Counted from the stretch's first letter, positions 23,491 to 36,373 are shown. The stretch: DNA of 64,000 nucleotides from Diabrotica undecimpunctata (GCF_040954645.1 NC_092813.1:15044136-15108135), one strand, 5' to 3'. Program-made: numbers and translations. The notes: generated by a model from the sequence alone, not told the origin.

Positions 23491-23819
23491 TGTTGTTGTT
23501 TGTATATCATTTTTTGACGAAGTTGGATTTAATATTAAATTATTTATATTACTTACTGGATGATCTTAGTTGGGGATGCTATTCTTATTAAAAAAATTCA
23601 CCAAAAACTATATTTTTTGACGTATATCTGGGGGCACAGGGTCGTCTGGGGGTTTCCCCCCGACTAACTGGTCCATTTAGTTGTTCTTAACTTACTATAT
23701 AATTTTATTTTTGACACCAAATTTGAAGAATTATAAAACACAATTTTTAAACGAATACAGTTTAATTTCGTTTCGCTTTGTTGATAGACACGTCCCATTC
23801 GTAGGTGAACTAGAACACG
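23491..23819. other. spacer; likely LINE 5' UTR then unique sequence
   Basis: No gene seen. A G5/C6 palindrome (GGGGGTTTCCCCCC) lies at about 23649-23662. The rest is AT-rich. Confidence 0.4.
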
Positions 23820-26800
23820 ACTCCGCAAATATGTATTAAAAGTTCAAAATAGTTTAAAATTTAAGACCAAAATATGGTTCATATCATGTAGAACCTGTTA
23901 TAATTACAATTAGTCCACTAAATGTTCTTATTGTGAATTGCTTTCTAAGGACACCGTACAAGCATTTCTATTATATACTTAAGATTGTTTTATGGCATCC
24001 TTATAATACGCTCGAAATTGGTTTGGTTCCTAGCCAGATAATGACTTTTCTAGTCACAGAAGGAAAATTTGTGAACTTCTTTTTCCTGAAAATTATAACA
24101 AAAGCAACGATATTTCCAAATGCTGATATATTATGTCGATTACTGACTGATAAAAGTAACTTTTAAAAGTCTAACTAAAATTGATAAAAAAAAAGATTTG
24201 TAGTTATTGAAAAGATTTTTGGTCGGTAAATAGTTTACAAACGATACTCACAATGTAACAACTGATACTATAATTAGAGTAAGTTCTATAATCTGCTTGT
24301 TGATAACTACTTTCTAAGACGACCTCAAAAGAAAATCGATCATATACATGACTTCATATCCATGGCCTCCTGAAAACACAGCTCAACATAGGTTAGGTTT
24401 CCAGCCATGAAATGTTTTTCCCAGTCGCAGAAAAAATTAAGACATTTAAGGACCTCTTCTTTTTAAAAATTATAACTAAACAGATATATCCAAATGCTGA
24501 CACTTGATTTAGGTGATTAGTTGATCGAAAGATTTAGTTTTTAAAATCATAAATAAAATTAATAAAAAAATGATTATTGAACAGATTTCGGATAGTATTA
24601 AATATATATAAAAAAATAAAAATAGTTCAAAATATAGGACAAAAATATGATCCTTATTGTGTAATACTTGCTATAATTAAAATTAGTCCTCTAATGTTCT
24701 TTTTGTAAACTGTTTTCTAAGGACGCCGTACAAGCTTTTCCATCATATACATAAGTTTACATATTTTATGATGGCATCCTTGCCATCATAAACTCTCCCG
24801 ACATTGGTTTGGTTCCTAGATTATAATAAAGATTATAATAAAAACAAACATATTTCCAAGTGCTTATATAATATTTCGATGATTGACTGATAAAAGTAAA
24901 TTTTAAAATTCTAACTAAAATTGACAAAAAAAAATATTTGTAGTTATTGACGAGATTTTTAAACGGTTTTAAAACTATCTCTCCTAACTGGTGAAAATAG
25001 TTAAACAAAAATACTCACAATGTAGCAAATACTACTATAATTAAAGTTTGTATTTTAATCTGCTTGTAGTGAACTACTTTCTAAGAAGGCCATAAAAGGA
25101 TATCGATTATATACATGGCTTCATATTCATGGTCTCATTAACCCAGCTCAACATAAGTTATGTTTGCAAGCATGAAATGTTTTTCCCAGTCGCAGGAAAA
25201 ATTAAGGCATTTTAGACCTTCTCCTTTCTAAAAATTATTACGAAACAGATATTTCCAAATGCTGAAATCTGATTTCGGTGATTGGTTGGTCGAAAGAGTT
25301 AGTTTTAAAAATCATAAATAAAATTCATAAAAAAAATTATTAAAAAGATTTCGGATACTATTAAATATCTATTAAAAGTTCCAAATATTTTAAAATATAA
25401 CAATAAAATATGATCCTTATCATGTAAAACCTGTTATAATTAGAATTAGCCCTCTAATTGTGAACTACTTTCTAAGGACGTCGTACAATCATTTTCATTA
25501 TATACATAACTATATTTTATGGCATAATTAAAACAAGCTCAACATCGGTTTGCTCCCTTGCCACAAAATGACTTTCCTAGTCATAGAACGAAAATTTGTG
25601 GACTTCTTTTTCCTGAAAATTATAACAAAAACAAGTATATTTTAAAATTCAGATATAATATTCCGATGATTGACTGATAAAAGTAACTTTTAAAATTCTA
25701 ACTAGAACTGATAAAAAAAATATGTGTAATTATTGAATAGATTCTTGGTTGGTTGTAAAGGTCTCTCTCCTAACTGGTGGAAATAGTTTAAAAAACGGTA
25801 CTAACAATGTAACAACTGCTACTATAATCAGAGTTAGTTCTACAATCTGCTTATTGTGAACTACTTTTTAAGGAGACCATAAATTGAAATCAATCATACA
25901 CATGATTTCATATTTATGGCCTGTTTAGAACACAGCTCAACATAGGTGAGGTTTCCAGCCATAAAATGTTTTTCCCAGTTGCATGAGAAAAATTTAAGGA
26001 CTTCTTCTTTCTGAAAATTATAACGAAGAAGATACTTTCAAATGCTGAAATCTGATTTTGGTGATTGGTTGGTCGAAAGATTTAGTTTTTATAATCATAA
26101 ATCAAATTTATAAAAAGCATTATTATTGAACAGATTTCGGATAGTATTAAATATGTATTAAAAGTTCAAAATAGTTTAAAATTTAAGACCAAAATATGGT
26201 TTTTATCATGAAAAACCTGTTATAATTACAATTAGTCCACTAATGTTCTTATTATAAACTTCTTTCTAAGGACAGCGTACTAAAATTTCCATTATATACT
26301 TAAGTTTGTTTTATTGCATCCCTAAAACACGCTCGAAATTGATTTGGTTCCTAGCCAGAAAATGACCTTCCTAGTCATAGAAGGTAGACTTTTTTTTTCT
26401 GAAAATTATAATAAAAGCAAAGATATTTCCAAATGCTGATATATTATTCCGATAATTGACTGAGAAAAGGAACTTTTAAAATTCTAACTAAAATTGATAA
26501 AAATAAGATTTGTAGTTATTGAAGAGATTTTTTGTCGGTAAATAGTTTAAAAACGATACTCACAATGTAAAAACTGCTAATATAATGTGAGAGTTAGTTC
26601 TATAACCTGCTTGTTGTGAACTTCTTTATAGGGATGCCATAAAACAATATCGATTATATAAATGAGTTCATATTCTTGGCATCCTTAAAACACAGCTCAA
26701 CATTGGTCCGGTGTCCAGCCATGCAACGTTTTTCTTAGTAACATGAGGAAAAATAAGATTACTTTTTTCTGAAAATGATAAAGAAAAAGATATTTTAAAA

Positions 26801-27720
26801 TGCTGAAATCTTATTCCGTTAATTGACTGGTAGAAGGAACAATTCTTGGAATAGTATCTAAAAATAATAAAAATATAATGAAAATATTTTGATAAAAGTT
26901 ATTTCCAAATCCTGAAATCTGGTTCCGATAATTGGCTAGCAGAAAGCTTTTGTCTTTGGAACAGTAAATAATATTAATGAAAAATTATTCACCGTTGTTA
27001 AGTAAATTTTGAAAAGTATTAAAAATGTATATTTAAAAATTGAAAATAGATTATGAAATGATACTCGCAATGTAAGATGTACAGCTTTAATTAGAGTTAG
27101 TCCTATAATCTGCTTATTGCGAACTGCGTTTTAAAAATGCGATGACAAAAGTCGATTATATACACGAGATTCTGTCATGGCATCCTTAAAATACTGCATA
27201 ATTAATTATTAACTGCATTAACAGAAACAAAGATAATTTTAAATGCTGAGATCTGATTTCGATAATTTGCTGGCAGAAAGACTTAGTTTTTGGAATCATA
27301 AATAAATTAATAAAAAAATTATTTGCAGTTATTGAACAGATTTCGGATATTATTAAAAATGTGTATTTAAAGTTAAAAATTGTTTAATTAGAATTAATTC
27401 CCTAATTTTCTTATCATGAACTGCTTTCCTAGAATCCTAAAAATGATTTTCCTAGTCGGAGGAGGAAAATTTGAGGACTTTTTTGTAAATGCTAAAATCT
27501 CATTCCGTGAATTGACTGATAGAAAGAAAATTTGTTGGAAATGTACCTAAAATTGTTAAAAAAATATTTGCATTTATTGAACGGATTTTGGAAGGTAATT
27601 AAAATCTCTAATAAATGTTGGAAATAGTTAAAAAACCGCTACTATTTCTTATGGCGTGTTTAAAACACAGCTCGTCATTGATTTAGTTTCTATACATGAA
27701 ATATTTTAACTAGTTCCAGA
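23820..27720. repeat. AT-rich satellite with ~385-bp units alternating as ~770-bp dimers
   Basis: Two related unit types alternate. Type 1 carries variants of CCTAGCCAGAAAATGACYTT at about 24030, 24810 (partly deleted), 25545 and 26340. Type 2 carries variants of CCAGCCATGAAATGTTTTTC at about 24400, 25160, 25950 and 26705. Other landmarks repeat with the same ~770-base step, such as AAAAGTTCAAAATAGTTTAA near 23838, 24620, 25377 and 26160. The 3' part (26900-27720) is more diverged and contains deletions. No frame is conserved across units, so this is non-coding satellite DNA. Confidence 0.85.
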
Positions 27721-28150
27721 AGTAAATACAATGATAAAGAATTTTCTAATAATATACCATGTATAGCCTGAAGCAGTTCAGATAGATACTTATTCGCCAG
27801 TTCAGATACCATGTAGTACATAAACGTTCGACAAAAAACTTAAGTAACTTTTACTATATATATGACTGAAGGTGAGTTATTCATAGAAAATAGCTCTAAA
27901 TTATATTATAGGTATGTACCATTGCAGACGCACAGCAAGGCTATGGTGGCCAATGAAAACCTAGATGTCAATTTTTACTGAAATTCTAATTTTTCTTGCA
28001 GTATAATTTGATACGATAAGGAAGATATGGAAAAGAGGATAAGAGGATAAAGGAAATCATAAATGAGGACTAATACGTAATACCTAAAAAAATTAATATC
28101 TTAGCATTGGAACAGACACAGCAAATTTTGTGCTAGATAACAACTAGAAG
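27721..28150. other. spacer, no gene recognised
   Basis: AT-rich sequence without a supported feature. Confidence 0.4.
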
Positions 28151-28357
28151 ATGGAGACTGTTGATGAATACAATTATTTAGGAATAGTATTTAATCGAGG
28201 AAATCGAACAATTGCAACAAATTCGACAAAGAATAAGGACAAGATTAAATTTGATGAAGACAGCAAGGAAAAAACAACAAAAGATAACATAACGTTCAAA
28301 GACCATGAAGCAAAAGGGATAAAATATAAAGAAAGCAAAAAAACATACTATAAATAG
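28151..28357 (+). pseudogene. possible LINE RT scrap
   Basis: The short frame begins METVDEYNYLGIVFNRGN, which resembles the conserved block after the RT palm of RTE/Jockey-like LINEs. Nothing else in the frame is recognisable, and the call rests on this block only. Confidence 0.35.
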
Positions 28358-28693
28358 CGACATGGAATATCAAGACATTATTATCGCCACATCGAAAATA
28401 AAAATGAAAAAACTCCATTAAGTTTATATATGCTCTAACTGTCCAATACAACAAAAAAATATGAATTTTATGAATACTGTTATATTATTATTAATCTAAT
28501 TTATTGTTTTTATTTATTATTAAAGGTTCTACACTTATAACACTTATAAGTTTATTAAAAGTCTTTATTTGTACAATATAACTAATATATTTTACACTAA
28601 GAATTTTATAATTTATCTACGTGCGTTACATTTTAAAAACTCGACGCGATGTTTAAAAACTAACCGTTTCTTTAAATAAAGTAAATAAATGTC

Positions 28694-28696
<3 letters not shown>

Positions 28697-28746
<50 letters not shown>
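28697..28746. repeat. (TA)n microsatellite
   Basis: About 50 bases of nearly pure TA. Confidence 0.9.
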
Positions 28747-28749
<3 letters not shown>

Positions 28750-28752
<3 letters not shown>

Positions 28753-29199
28753 TAATACAGTTATTCTGGAATTACGGCGAAAAATCGATGACCTTCCATC
28801 CAAAGCAGGTTTTTTTATATCGTAGGGGGACTCATACGTCTAGAAACTCGTCGGCCTTCCTGACCGTTGGCGAAAAGACTGGAAGATTACGACAGACTGG
28901 TTTTTTATAGCGGCTTCTGCCGGCTGGTATATGATCTAGAAAAGACTTGAATGAAAAGAATATTAGTAATAAATATGTTTACAGTTTTGAGTCATATGAC
29001 ACGTCATTTTCTATTGCAACAATACCTAAATAATGTATACAACAAAATACCAAAAAGATATGGTACTGATACTGGCAGACGCAAAGTCACAACTGGGAAA
29101 AAAAGGGTACCTGAAAGACCTAGTCAAAAAATAAAATGGAACTCTAGACGAAGAAATAAATGACAATGCCCACAGAATCTGTCAACTCATAGCAACACT
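28750..29199. other. spacer, no gene recognised
   Basis: A locally GC-richer stretch at 28760-28930 could be a repeat fragment. I cannot identify it. Confidence 0.35.
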
Positions 29200-30690
29200 A
29201 AGTATTACTTTAATATTGACAAAATTTAAGCATCCAAGAAATTCTAAGGCAACCTGGCGTCCATCCATCTAGCATTGAAAATCAAATCAACGACGTCCTA
29301 GCAACCAAAGAGTTAGTACAAAAACACTGGAGACTAGATCTTAGGGTCCAATGTAGTAGCAAATGCGGACACGGATCTCTCTCTGAGAACAATAAACATT
29401 AGAGCGCTCAAATGGAAAAAATATTAAGCTTAAACAAACTCTAATAAATGGAACCTAGAAGCATTAGAAGAGACTGAAGTTGGAGACAAATTTCAACAAC
29501 AGATGAATTCAAATATATCCAACCTTATGAGTCAACTCACACATATAAACGGAAGATGGCAAGAATTAAAAAGAAGAATAAATGAAACACATAAAGCAAT
29601 AGGACAGAAAAAACAACAAAATGAAATAAAGGCCGGTACGATCAAGAATGCAAAACAGAGAAAACACCAAATTCCGCCAGAATTACATGCATCAAAAATC
29701 CATCAGAACAAAATAGAAAAGAAAATACAAAATACAAAAAAGCGACAAACAATGCCAACGTAGCAAAGGAAGAGAAGAAAAATGAATGGTTAAATCGAAA
29801 GCTACAGGATATTAAAAACACAGAAAAAATCATAAAATAAAACAATTTTACCAAAAAGTCAGACATACGCTTAGCAATAAAACAAGAAGACTAAAAAACC
29901 AAAAAGGAGAGACCCTATTTGAAGATAAAAAGATCAGGATAATATGAGGAGACTATTATGAAAAAATGCTATTCACTACGAAACAAACTCACTGCGATGA
30001 AGATGTAAGACAAATAGTGCAATATAATGAAGAAACAAAAATTACCACAGAAGAAAATACTAAATATCAGAACAGGTTCAAACTGGGGAGATCGACAATT
30101 AATTTCCGTTAAGTATAAGAACAAAAATAAACCTATATAAGATCTTAATAAGACCTATTGTTACACATAGGAAGGAAACAACGACGACTAACAAGAAAGA
30201 GGAAGATAGCCCACTTAAATTTGAAAGAAAAATAATGAGAACGATACTGAGCCCAAATGTAACAAGAGAGGGAGAAACAAGAATAACAACAAATACCAAA
30301 ATTAAAGAACAATTAAAGGGAGAAAATCTAATCAGATACATAAAATCTCTTCGCTTAGAATAGATAGGACATATACAGAGACGCCCACACTCCGATATGC
30401 TGAGAAGGATAACTAAATGGATACCAGTATGGCCCAGTGTAGAGAATGGTCTAGAAGAAGATGGATGGACTATGCAGAAGATGATATAAGAACAAAGAAT
30501 GTTAAAGACTGTAGAGTTCTGTACAAGAACAGGAAGAAATGAAAAAGAGTCACGACAGCAGCAAAGACACACAGAAAGCTATAAATAACATATAGGAATA
30601 ATCTGTCTCATTTAAACATGGGATTTTGAACGCCATGGCATTAGCTGTAATCCCTAGAGATTGTAAAGCTTAATAAAATAATGAATGAAT
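29200..30690 (+). pseudogene. heavily decayed LINE with (GAAT)n tail
   Basis: Scattered peptides in all three plus-strand frames resemble LINE RT/connection regions, for example a WMDYAEDDIR-like block near 30465 and RYIKSLRLEXIGHIQRR near 30335. The stretch ends with a short GAAT repeat near 30680-30695, a simple tail common in RTE-like LINEs. It has too many breaks for any frame to be given. Confidence 0.55.
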
Positions 30691-30692
30691 GA

Positions 30693-30926
30693 ATGAAAAT
30701 TAACACCAGAATAACTCAAGCCAGAAAAGCTCAAGGATACCTTATTGGAATTTTCTGGAATAAAAATATAACTAAGAAGAGAACGTTTGAGATCTATGAG
30801 ACTCTGGCAAGAAGTCTAAGGCTAAGGATTTCGAAGGGAAAGATGATAAGAAATGAAGATATCAGGAAACATATTGCATTGGAAGGTGTGGTAATGGATA
30901 ACATACATCAAAATTACCTCGATTGA
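30693..30926 (+). pseudogene. LINE RT C-terminal fragment
   Basis: The frame INTRITQARKAQGYLIGIFW then TFEIYETLARS resembles the thumb/connection region of RTE-like LINE polymerases. It begins immediately after the (GAAT)n tail of the preceding remnant, so it is a separate copy. Confidence 0.55.
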
Positions 30927-32040
30927 TACGGAAATTCCAGTAAAAATTGAGATATGAGTCTTCCCACCATCAGAGAGTTCCTGCTATTTGGTGGACGCGG
31001 CCTTTATTTTTCTAGGCGTACCCACTAAAAGCGCGGCATCGTAGATCCTATTTTATGAAATGGTGCATGCTAGAGGACTTGCTGAGATGAAATCACCCAT
31101 CGTGAGGGGCGACGTGAAGCGCCTTTCTGAATTTATGTTCTTGCTAAAGATTGTTACCTCTTCTAAGCGTATCTAAACTCTGTAAATTGTATTATTAATC
31201 ATTGACTCTGCGTTTTTCTAACTGCTTTCTGCAAGTTGCAGAAACTAAACATAATCAAATATACGAGTTTTTACAGCTAACAGAAAACAACCCAAAAATG
31301 GTTCCATTTCTATCCATTCCACAATTGTCTTTGTCAAAGAAAAATTAAAGAGTTTTATTTATCTTTTCTGCAGATAGTGCACAGACGAATAAACAAATGC
31401 TGTATAACTAATTCCAAGATTTGATTGGTTGAGGAAATTGGTTGACGAAATCGTAGCTAAAATTTGTAAAAATAACAAGTTTACTTTAAAATTACTGTTA
31501 GTCATCCGTTATTAATGGGTTGGCGACACTATATCTGACATTAGGGCTTTCCACAATTTAACAATTAATGCTTTGATTATATAATGTTATTATAAATAAT
31601 TTTTTGCATTATGACATCTGTTTTAAAAATTTAAATTGTAGATTTCTAAGAACGTGTCTCGACACAGTCGTCCTGAGGAAAGGAGTAAAAACCAACAGCT
31701 TTTTGTTTTCTGCAAAGACTAAAAAACTAAACTGAATTTCTAAATTAAAGTGACGGTGAATATTTCCTGGTAATATCTGAAAAACGACATCTACAAGTGT
31801 TATTCCTCTTTGGAATTATTTTGTAAATTTTATGGTTTATTGAAGGGAGTGTTTAATCTCCCTTCGTGTAAATAAGAAGTATGATTCAGAATTTCTAGTC
31901 TTCTTCCATTTTCGTATTTAACTTTTCTCTATTTTCCTTCGTTGTGGACTTGGCAACAGTGTGTGTGTGTGTGTGTGTAAAAATACGTAAACATTATTTC
32001 GCTTCAACAAAAAGTCGAAAAATAGTTATAATTAAAAAAT
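30927..32040. other. spacer with (GT)n at ~31960-31978; no gene recognised
   Basis: Roughly 1.1 kb with no supported frame. A pure GT run lies just before the long (TA)n tract. Confidence 0.45.
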
Positions 32041-32153
<113 letters not shown>

Positions 32154-32422
32154 AGCAGTATCGAGATAGGAAGAAGTGCAGTGAATATAAAATCGTGAGT
32201 AAAACTATATGCAAACATATAAAAATAATGTAAACTACTAAAAAGTAAGTGGGCATCTCAAATTGACAACTGACAGTAAAGGAACGATAAAATCAGAAAA
32301 CTTAGCCAGATAAACGGTGACGTTGCAGAATTGTAAGAGAAATCCGCGAGAGTGAGTGTGTTAAGGTTAGTTAAGTTCTACGCTATAAGACTGAATAAGA
32401 GCAAAGTCTTCCGAACCGTTAG

Positions 32423-32533
32423 GCTTCTTTGAAATGAACGATATTTTGTCGTTGTCGTATACGGCAACGATATATCCACGGTACAACACAGTACTGCACG
32501 ACAGCGACAAAATACCGTCCGTCTGAAAGAAGC
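32423..32533. repeat. 111-bp hairpin (foldback) element
   Basis: Two ~36-base arms face each other: GCTTCTTTGAAATGAACGAT... from 32423 and its imperfect reverse complement ending at 32533. Both arms contain TATTTTGTCG and TGTCGT, with about 29 of 36 positions matching by eye. The loop is ~39 bases. The size and form suit a small non-autonomous DNA transposon, but no family or clear target duplication was identified. Confidence 0.6.
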
Positions 32534-32539
32534 GTTAAT

Positions 32540-33896
32540 GTGAGAAAGCTCTTAACGCTATCTGAAAGGTTTGTATCTTTTAGTAAAAATATAGGAAACT
32601 ATGAAAAAAATAAGTAAAAAACTAGATCGTATGGAGAAGAGAGATGTTTGAATAAAACCAAAAAAAAAGATAAAATGCAAAATTAGATCCATCTAATGAA
32701 AGTGGAAAGCGGAATTAGAAGCCTAAAATGTAGCATTAATATCAGAAAATAAAGCTTACAAGAAAGAACAGTTAAAACAAAGAAAATCTAGAAAGAGAAT
32801 TAAGAAAAAAACAAATAAATACATATAGGATGCAATAAAAAAAGCATGAATGCTGAAACATAAAAAATATTTCATTTAAAACCCATGTTTCACTAAATGA
32901 AAATACCGACATAATAGATGTAAAACACGTTGGTAATCAAAATGATAATAACACGAGACCTACAGACTGAAACTTAAAAGTGGTGCCAAAGTAACAGAAA
33001 TAATGAGGCAATCGAAAAAAACTAAAAGGAAAATTAAGCTTAGTGAATGTTACTTTCAAAAGTACAGGGAGATAAAAGCCCACATAAGAATACTTAAACA
33101 GAATTTAAAAGAAGCAAGAGAAAAGGGTCAGAAAAAATTGTTAAATTTTAATAAGCTTAACGTAGACGATAAAACAAATACTGTAGATAGCTTGAATTAT
33201 AGGAGAATGCAGACACAAAGTGAAACTGTGAATACTAAAAGACCTCAAGAAAAACCTAGGAGAGTAACATATACTAACAGATTACCAGGAGGCAATGAAT
33301 ATAAATCAGAAATCTTGGCGAAAACAACCAGGACCACAAAAAACCGGTGTAAAGACTGATATTATAGGTAAAAGTGAAACATAGAAAAGATAGCAAGAGA
33401 AATGCAAACCATATTCTAGAAAAAACAATGAACAGGTACCACAGAGCTCTATATTGGGTACCAAATTATTTACAATTTAAAAAGAACCAGTTACAAAGAA
33501 ACTAAAAGCATTATATGACATGCAGGAAAGTAAACTGAGAACAGAAGGCAAAATAGAAATCAATGACTGAATATTCTGTTACTGATCTAAGAAAAAATAA
33601 CGAGGTAAATACAACAGTGAAAGAAAAGTAAGATAAAGAAACAGTATTGAACAAGATCTATCTAACTAGCATGATCATTTTAACAAACACAAGAATGGAT
33701 AACAAATTAGTAAGATCTAGAAAGAAAAAGCATAAGTTATATATTAACTAAAAATGACAAAAAACGAACTACAGAGGAGAAGGCTTCTTTGCAATATCTA
33801 TAAACAAGCACATATTCTTTTTACCACAGTCAGGTTGCTAATCTCACCTGTAAACCATCCTTTATCCGGGCTTGGGACCTGCAGTGTCGGCAAAAG

Positions 33897-33898
<2 letters not shown>
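32540..33898. other. degenerate sequence with one unassigned 118-aa frame
   Basis: An open frame at 33003-33359 (plus) encodes a Lys/Arg-rich peptide beginning MRQSKKTKRKIKLSECYF with a coiled-coil-like stretch. I do not recognise it, and its surroundings look like decayed retroelement, so it may be chance. This stretch is the outer left flank of the palindromic element. Confidence 0.35.
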
Positions 33899-33964
<66 letters not shown>

Positions 33965-34023
33965 AATATATATATTTATATAATATATATATATATTTAT
34001 ATAATATATATATATATATATAT

Positions 34024-34088
<65 letters not shown>
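33899..34088. repeat. (TA)n tract at left end of the palindromic element
   Basis: About 190 bases of TA, broken by short AATAAATATA-type interruptions. The opposite end at 50767-50911 has a similar interrupted TA tract. Confidence 0.9.
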
Positions 34089-34090
<2 letters not shown>

Positions 34091-34199
34091 TAGATAAGCA
34101 AGCGGGGTCCTGAATCACTTTGGTAACCTGTCCATCAGGGTCTCCGATGCGAAGGTATCGATGCCATGATTTGACCTTAGGGGTGTACAAGAAGTACAA

Positions 34200-34540
34200 G
34201 AAGTGATCGACAATGACCAGAGGGTTGTAAGAACTGGTCGCTTATCGTTTGATCTCTTCTTCTTCTCTCCCGAAGAAGTGATCGACAATGACCAGAGGGT
34301 CGTAAGAACTAGTCGCTTATCTCTAGATCTCTTCTTCTCAGCCGAAGAATTGTCACCTACGTTACCTGTATGTTTTTACACCTGTCTCACTTGTCTCTTC
34401 TTTGTCTTACCTGTCCTGAAGAAGTAAAAGAATCGGTCGACAATGACAAGAGGGGGTGTCTTTGAGTGGAACGGACCACCTTGTATGTCGAGTGCAAAAC
34501 TCATCGCTTATCGCTTCATCTCCTCTTCTTTTTGTTAAAT
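34200..34540 (+). repeat. tandem ~85-bp repeats near the left outer end
   Basis: Units start GTGATCGACAATGACCAGAG at 34203 and 34279, each continuing with a GGTCGYTAAGAAC... and CGCTTATC block. A more diverged third copy begins near 34436. The mirror set is at 50330-50660. Their position just inside the termini could reflect a replication or packaging signal, but this is inference. Confidence 0.75.
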
Positions 34541-34878
34541 TTGTACAGGGTGATCGAAAAAATAAATTTGTATTGAGACTTGGAAATATTTTAGGTGTTG
34601 TTGCGTCAAAAAAATTTTTTTTTGTGTACGATGCTTAGATATGTCTGTATAGCCTGCCTAGCCTAGCCTGCCTAGTCTTATCTTTACTTTTGAAACTTGT
34701 AGGAAAAGGAAAAATAACTATGTATCACATAAATGCTTTATTGTGTATATATATATTTTAATGATATATGTGGGTAAATAAAGATGTAAATAAAACAATA
34801 TTGGATTGATACTATAAATTTTATTTGTTTTGAAACAAGTTATTTATCTGATTAAAAATATACACTCTACTGTTATAA

Positions 34879-35010
34879 TGTATATTTGTACCAGTAAAGT
34901 ATAAATGTCCAAAGTGTGGTGGGGAGACTGAAATATCTAATAGGAATTGTATAAACTGTGACTACATAGAATATTTGAGATCCAGATCTGGTGCTAAAAA
35001 TATTGTCTGA
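34879..35010 (+). pseudogene. zinc-ribbon scrap (left arm)
   Basis: A 43-codon open stretch between stops, without an ATG, contains YKCPKCGGE and NCINCDYIEYL, a four-cysteine zinc-ribbon pattern. The same stretch is conserved in the right arm (49854-49985). It may be the 3' exon or broken end of a former gene; function unknown. Confidence 0.45.
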
Positions 35011-35091
35011 AGAAGAGAAAAAATATATAAAGACTTATATTTAGAATAACTATGTATTAATTTGTAAATCGTCTACGAGTACGCTACCAAT

Positions 35092-35862
35092 ATGTTAAAC
35101 GCTGTCATTAATAAATTACCTTTCGAAATGCACATCCCTGGAGGTTATAGGTTTTGTGGACCCGGCACCAAATTACAGAAACGACTAGCACGAGGAGATA
35201 GGGGAATAAATGGATTAGACGAGGCGTGTCGTGAACATGATATTGCATATTCTCAAAATAAAGATCTATCCGAACGACATAAGGCTGATAAGATTCTAGG
35301 TGAAAAAGCTCTTGAACAGTTTCGATCGAAAAATACAGCATTTTCCGAAAAATTGGCAGCACTTGGTGTAGCTGGTGCAATGAAAGCAAAAGTGAAATTA
35401 GGTATGGGTCTAGGTTCTACTAAATATAAAGCTGTAACAAAAAGTTGTAGTAAAGAATTGAACAAAGCTAAAAATAATTTAGAAAAACTAACTGAAAATA
35501 TAGACCATTGTACTTTATTACTCCAAGGATTAACTATTTCCAAATCAAGTAAACGCAAACAAAATATCCAGCACAGAAATAAACAAAAAATACAACAAAA
35601 GCTTTTAAATCATAAAAGAGCAAAAGAAATTAGAGATGATATGGATGTAGACATTTCAAATGAGTTCGCTGTTGACTCTATAAACAGAGGAGACACAAGA
35701 AAAACGGAAAAACGGAAAATAAGTGATGAAAATATTATGGGTGCTAAAAAGCCAAAAAATGATGTAAACGAAATATTGAACAATACCCAAAAAAGAAAAC
35801 GTGACGACGATAACGATACTATGGATGACCAAGCAATTCAAAAAATAAGATATAATGTATAA
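35092..35862 (+). CDS. parvovirus-like phospholipase A2 virion protein (left arm)
   Basis: This 256-aa protein opens with a phospholipase A2 domain of the type found at the VP1 N-terminus of parvoviruses, where it breaches endosomal membranes during entry. The calcium loop YRFCGPGT is at residues 19-26 and the catalytic pair His49-Asp50 lies in DEACREHDIAYS; all key residues are present. Residues ~115-140 are helical and Lys-rich. The C-terminal half is very basic and hydrophilic (KRKISDENIMGAKKPKND), consistent with a DNA-binding or nuclear-targeting tail. The start is the first ATG; a TATA-like ATATATAAAG lies ~65 bases upstream. Adintoviruses are known to carry such PLA2 proteins. The right-arm copy loses this tail and the catalytic His. 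Confidence 0.85.
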   Translation: MLNAVINKLPFEMHIPGGYRFCGPGTKLQKRLARGDRGINGLDEACREHDIAYSQNKDLSERHKADKILGEKALEQFRSKNTAFSEKLAALGVAGAMKAKVKLGMGLGSTKYKAVTKSCSKELNKAKNNLEKLTENIDHCTLLLQGLTISKSSKRKQNIQHRNKQKIQQKLLNHKRAKEIRDDMDVDISNEFAVDSINRGDTRKTEKRKISDENIMGAKKPKNDVNEILNNTQKRKRDDDNDTMDDQAIQKIRYNV

Positions 35863-36242
35863 ATATAAAAAATAATTTTATGTGATTTGTAATATTATAA
35901 ATAAAATTGGTCACGAAGTATTTTTACTACATTTAAAAAAATACATTGACGCAAATCTATAACACGCTATGCAACGTGATTAAATTTTTATTTCTTCATC
36001 GAAAACACATTATACATGCAATAAACATATTTAACGATAACGCTGACGTCAATGCATTTTTAGGTCAAATAGGTCACCAAAATACATTATATGCAGATAA
36101 GCACATTTTATTTAGATAATGATAAATTAATTTTGGAATAATAAACGTTTTAATGATAAACATGTTTTGTACTATTTTCTGCATTGCAATAAAGATCAAA
36201 TAGGTCAGTCAATTACGTTAATATATATTTTTTTATTCTTAC

Positions 36243-36279
36243 TATTTAAATTCGGTTAATTTTAAATTGATCTATCAGT
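36243..36279 (+). promoter_or_regulatory. candidate promoter (TATA and initiator)
   Basis: TATTTAAA at 36243-36250 is followed ~31 bases later by ATCAGTTAGTCAGTG, which contains the arthropod initiator TCAGT twice. It lies ~95 bases before the 76-aa frame and ~430 before the core-protein frame. Spacing suits a pol II core promoter; nothing else supports it. Confidence 0.35.
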
Positions 36280-36373
36280 TAGTCAGTGATACTAATTCAG
36301 TCTGATCTGTATCGTTGTTAATAAGCTGTGTGTTAACAGTTCAACAGCGAAAAAAAGTAAAGATAACAGTGAA

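Noticed and set aside
24766..25008. 80-aa frame in the AT-rich satellite
   Set aside because: It falls in a non-coding repeat and is not kept in other units.
35108..35558. Antisense frames over the PLA2 gene, repeated at 49306-49756
   Set aside because: Their conservation in both arms follows from the conserved sense gene. They have no motif.
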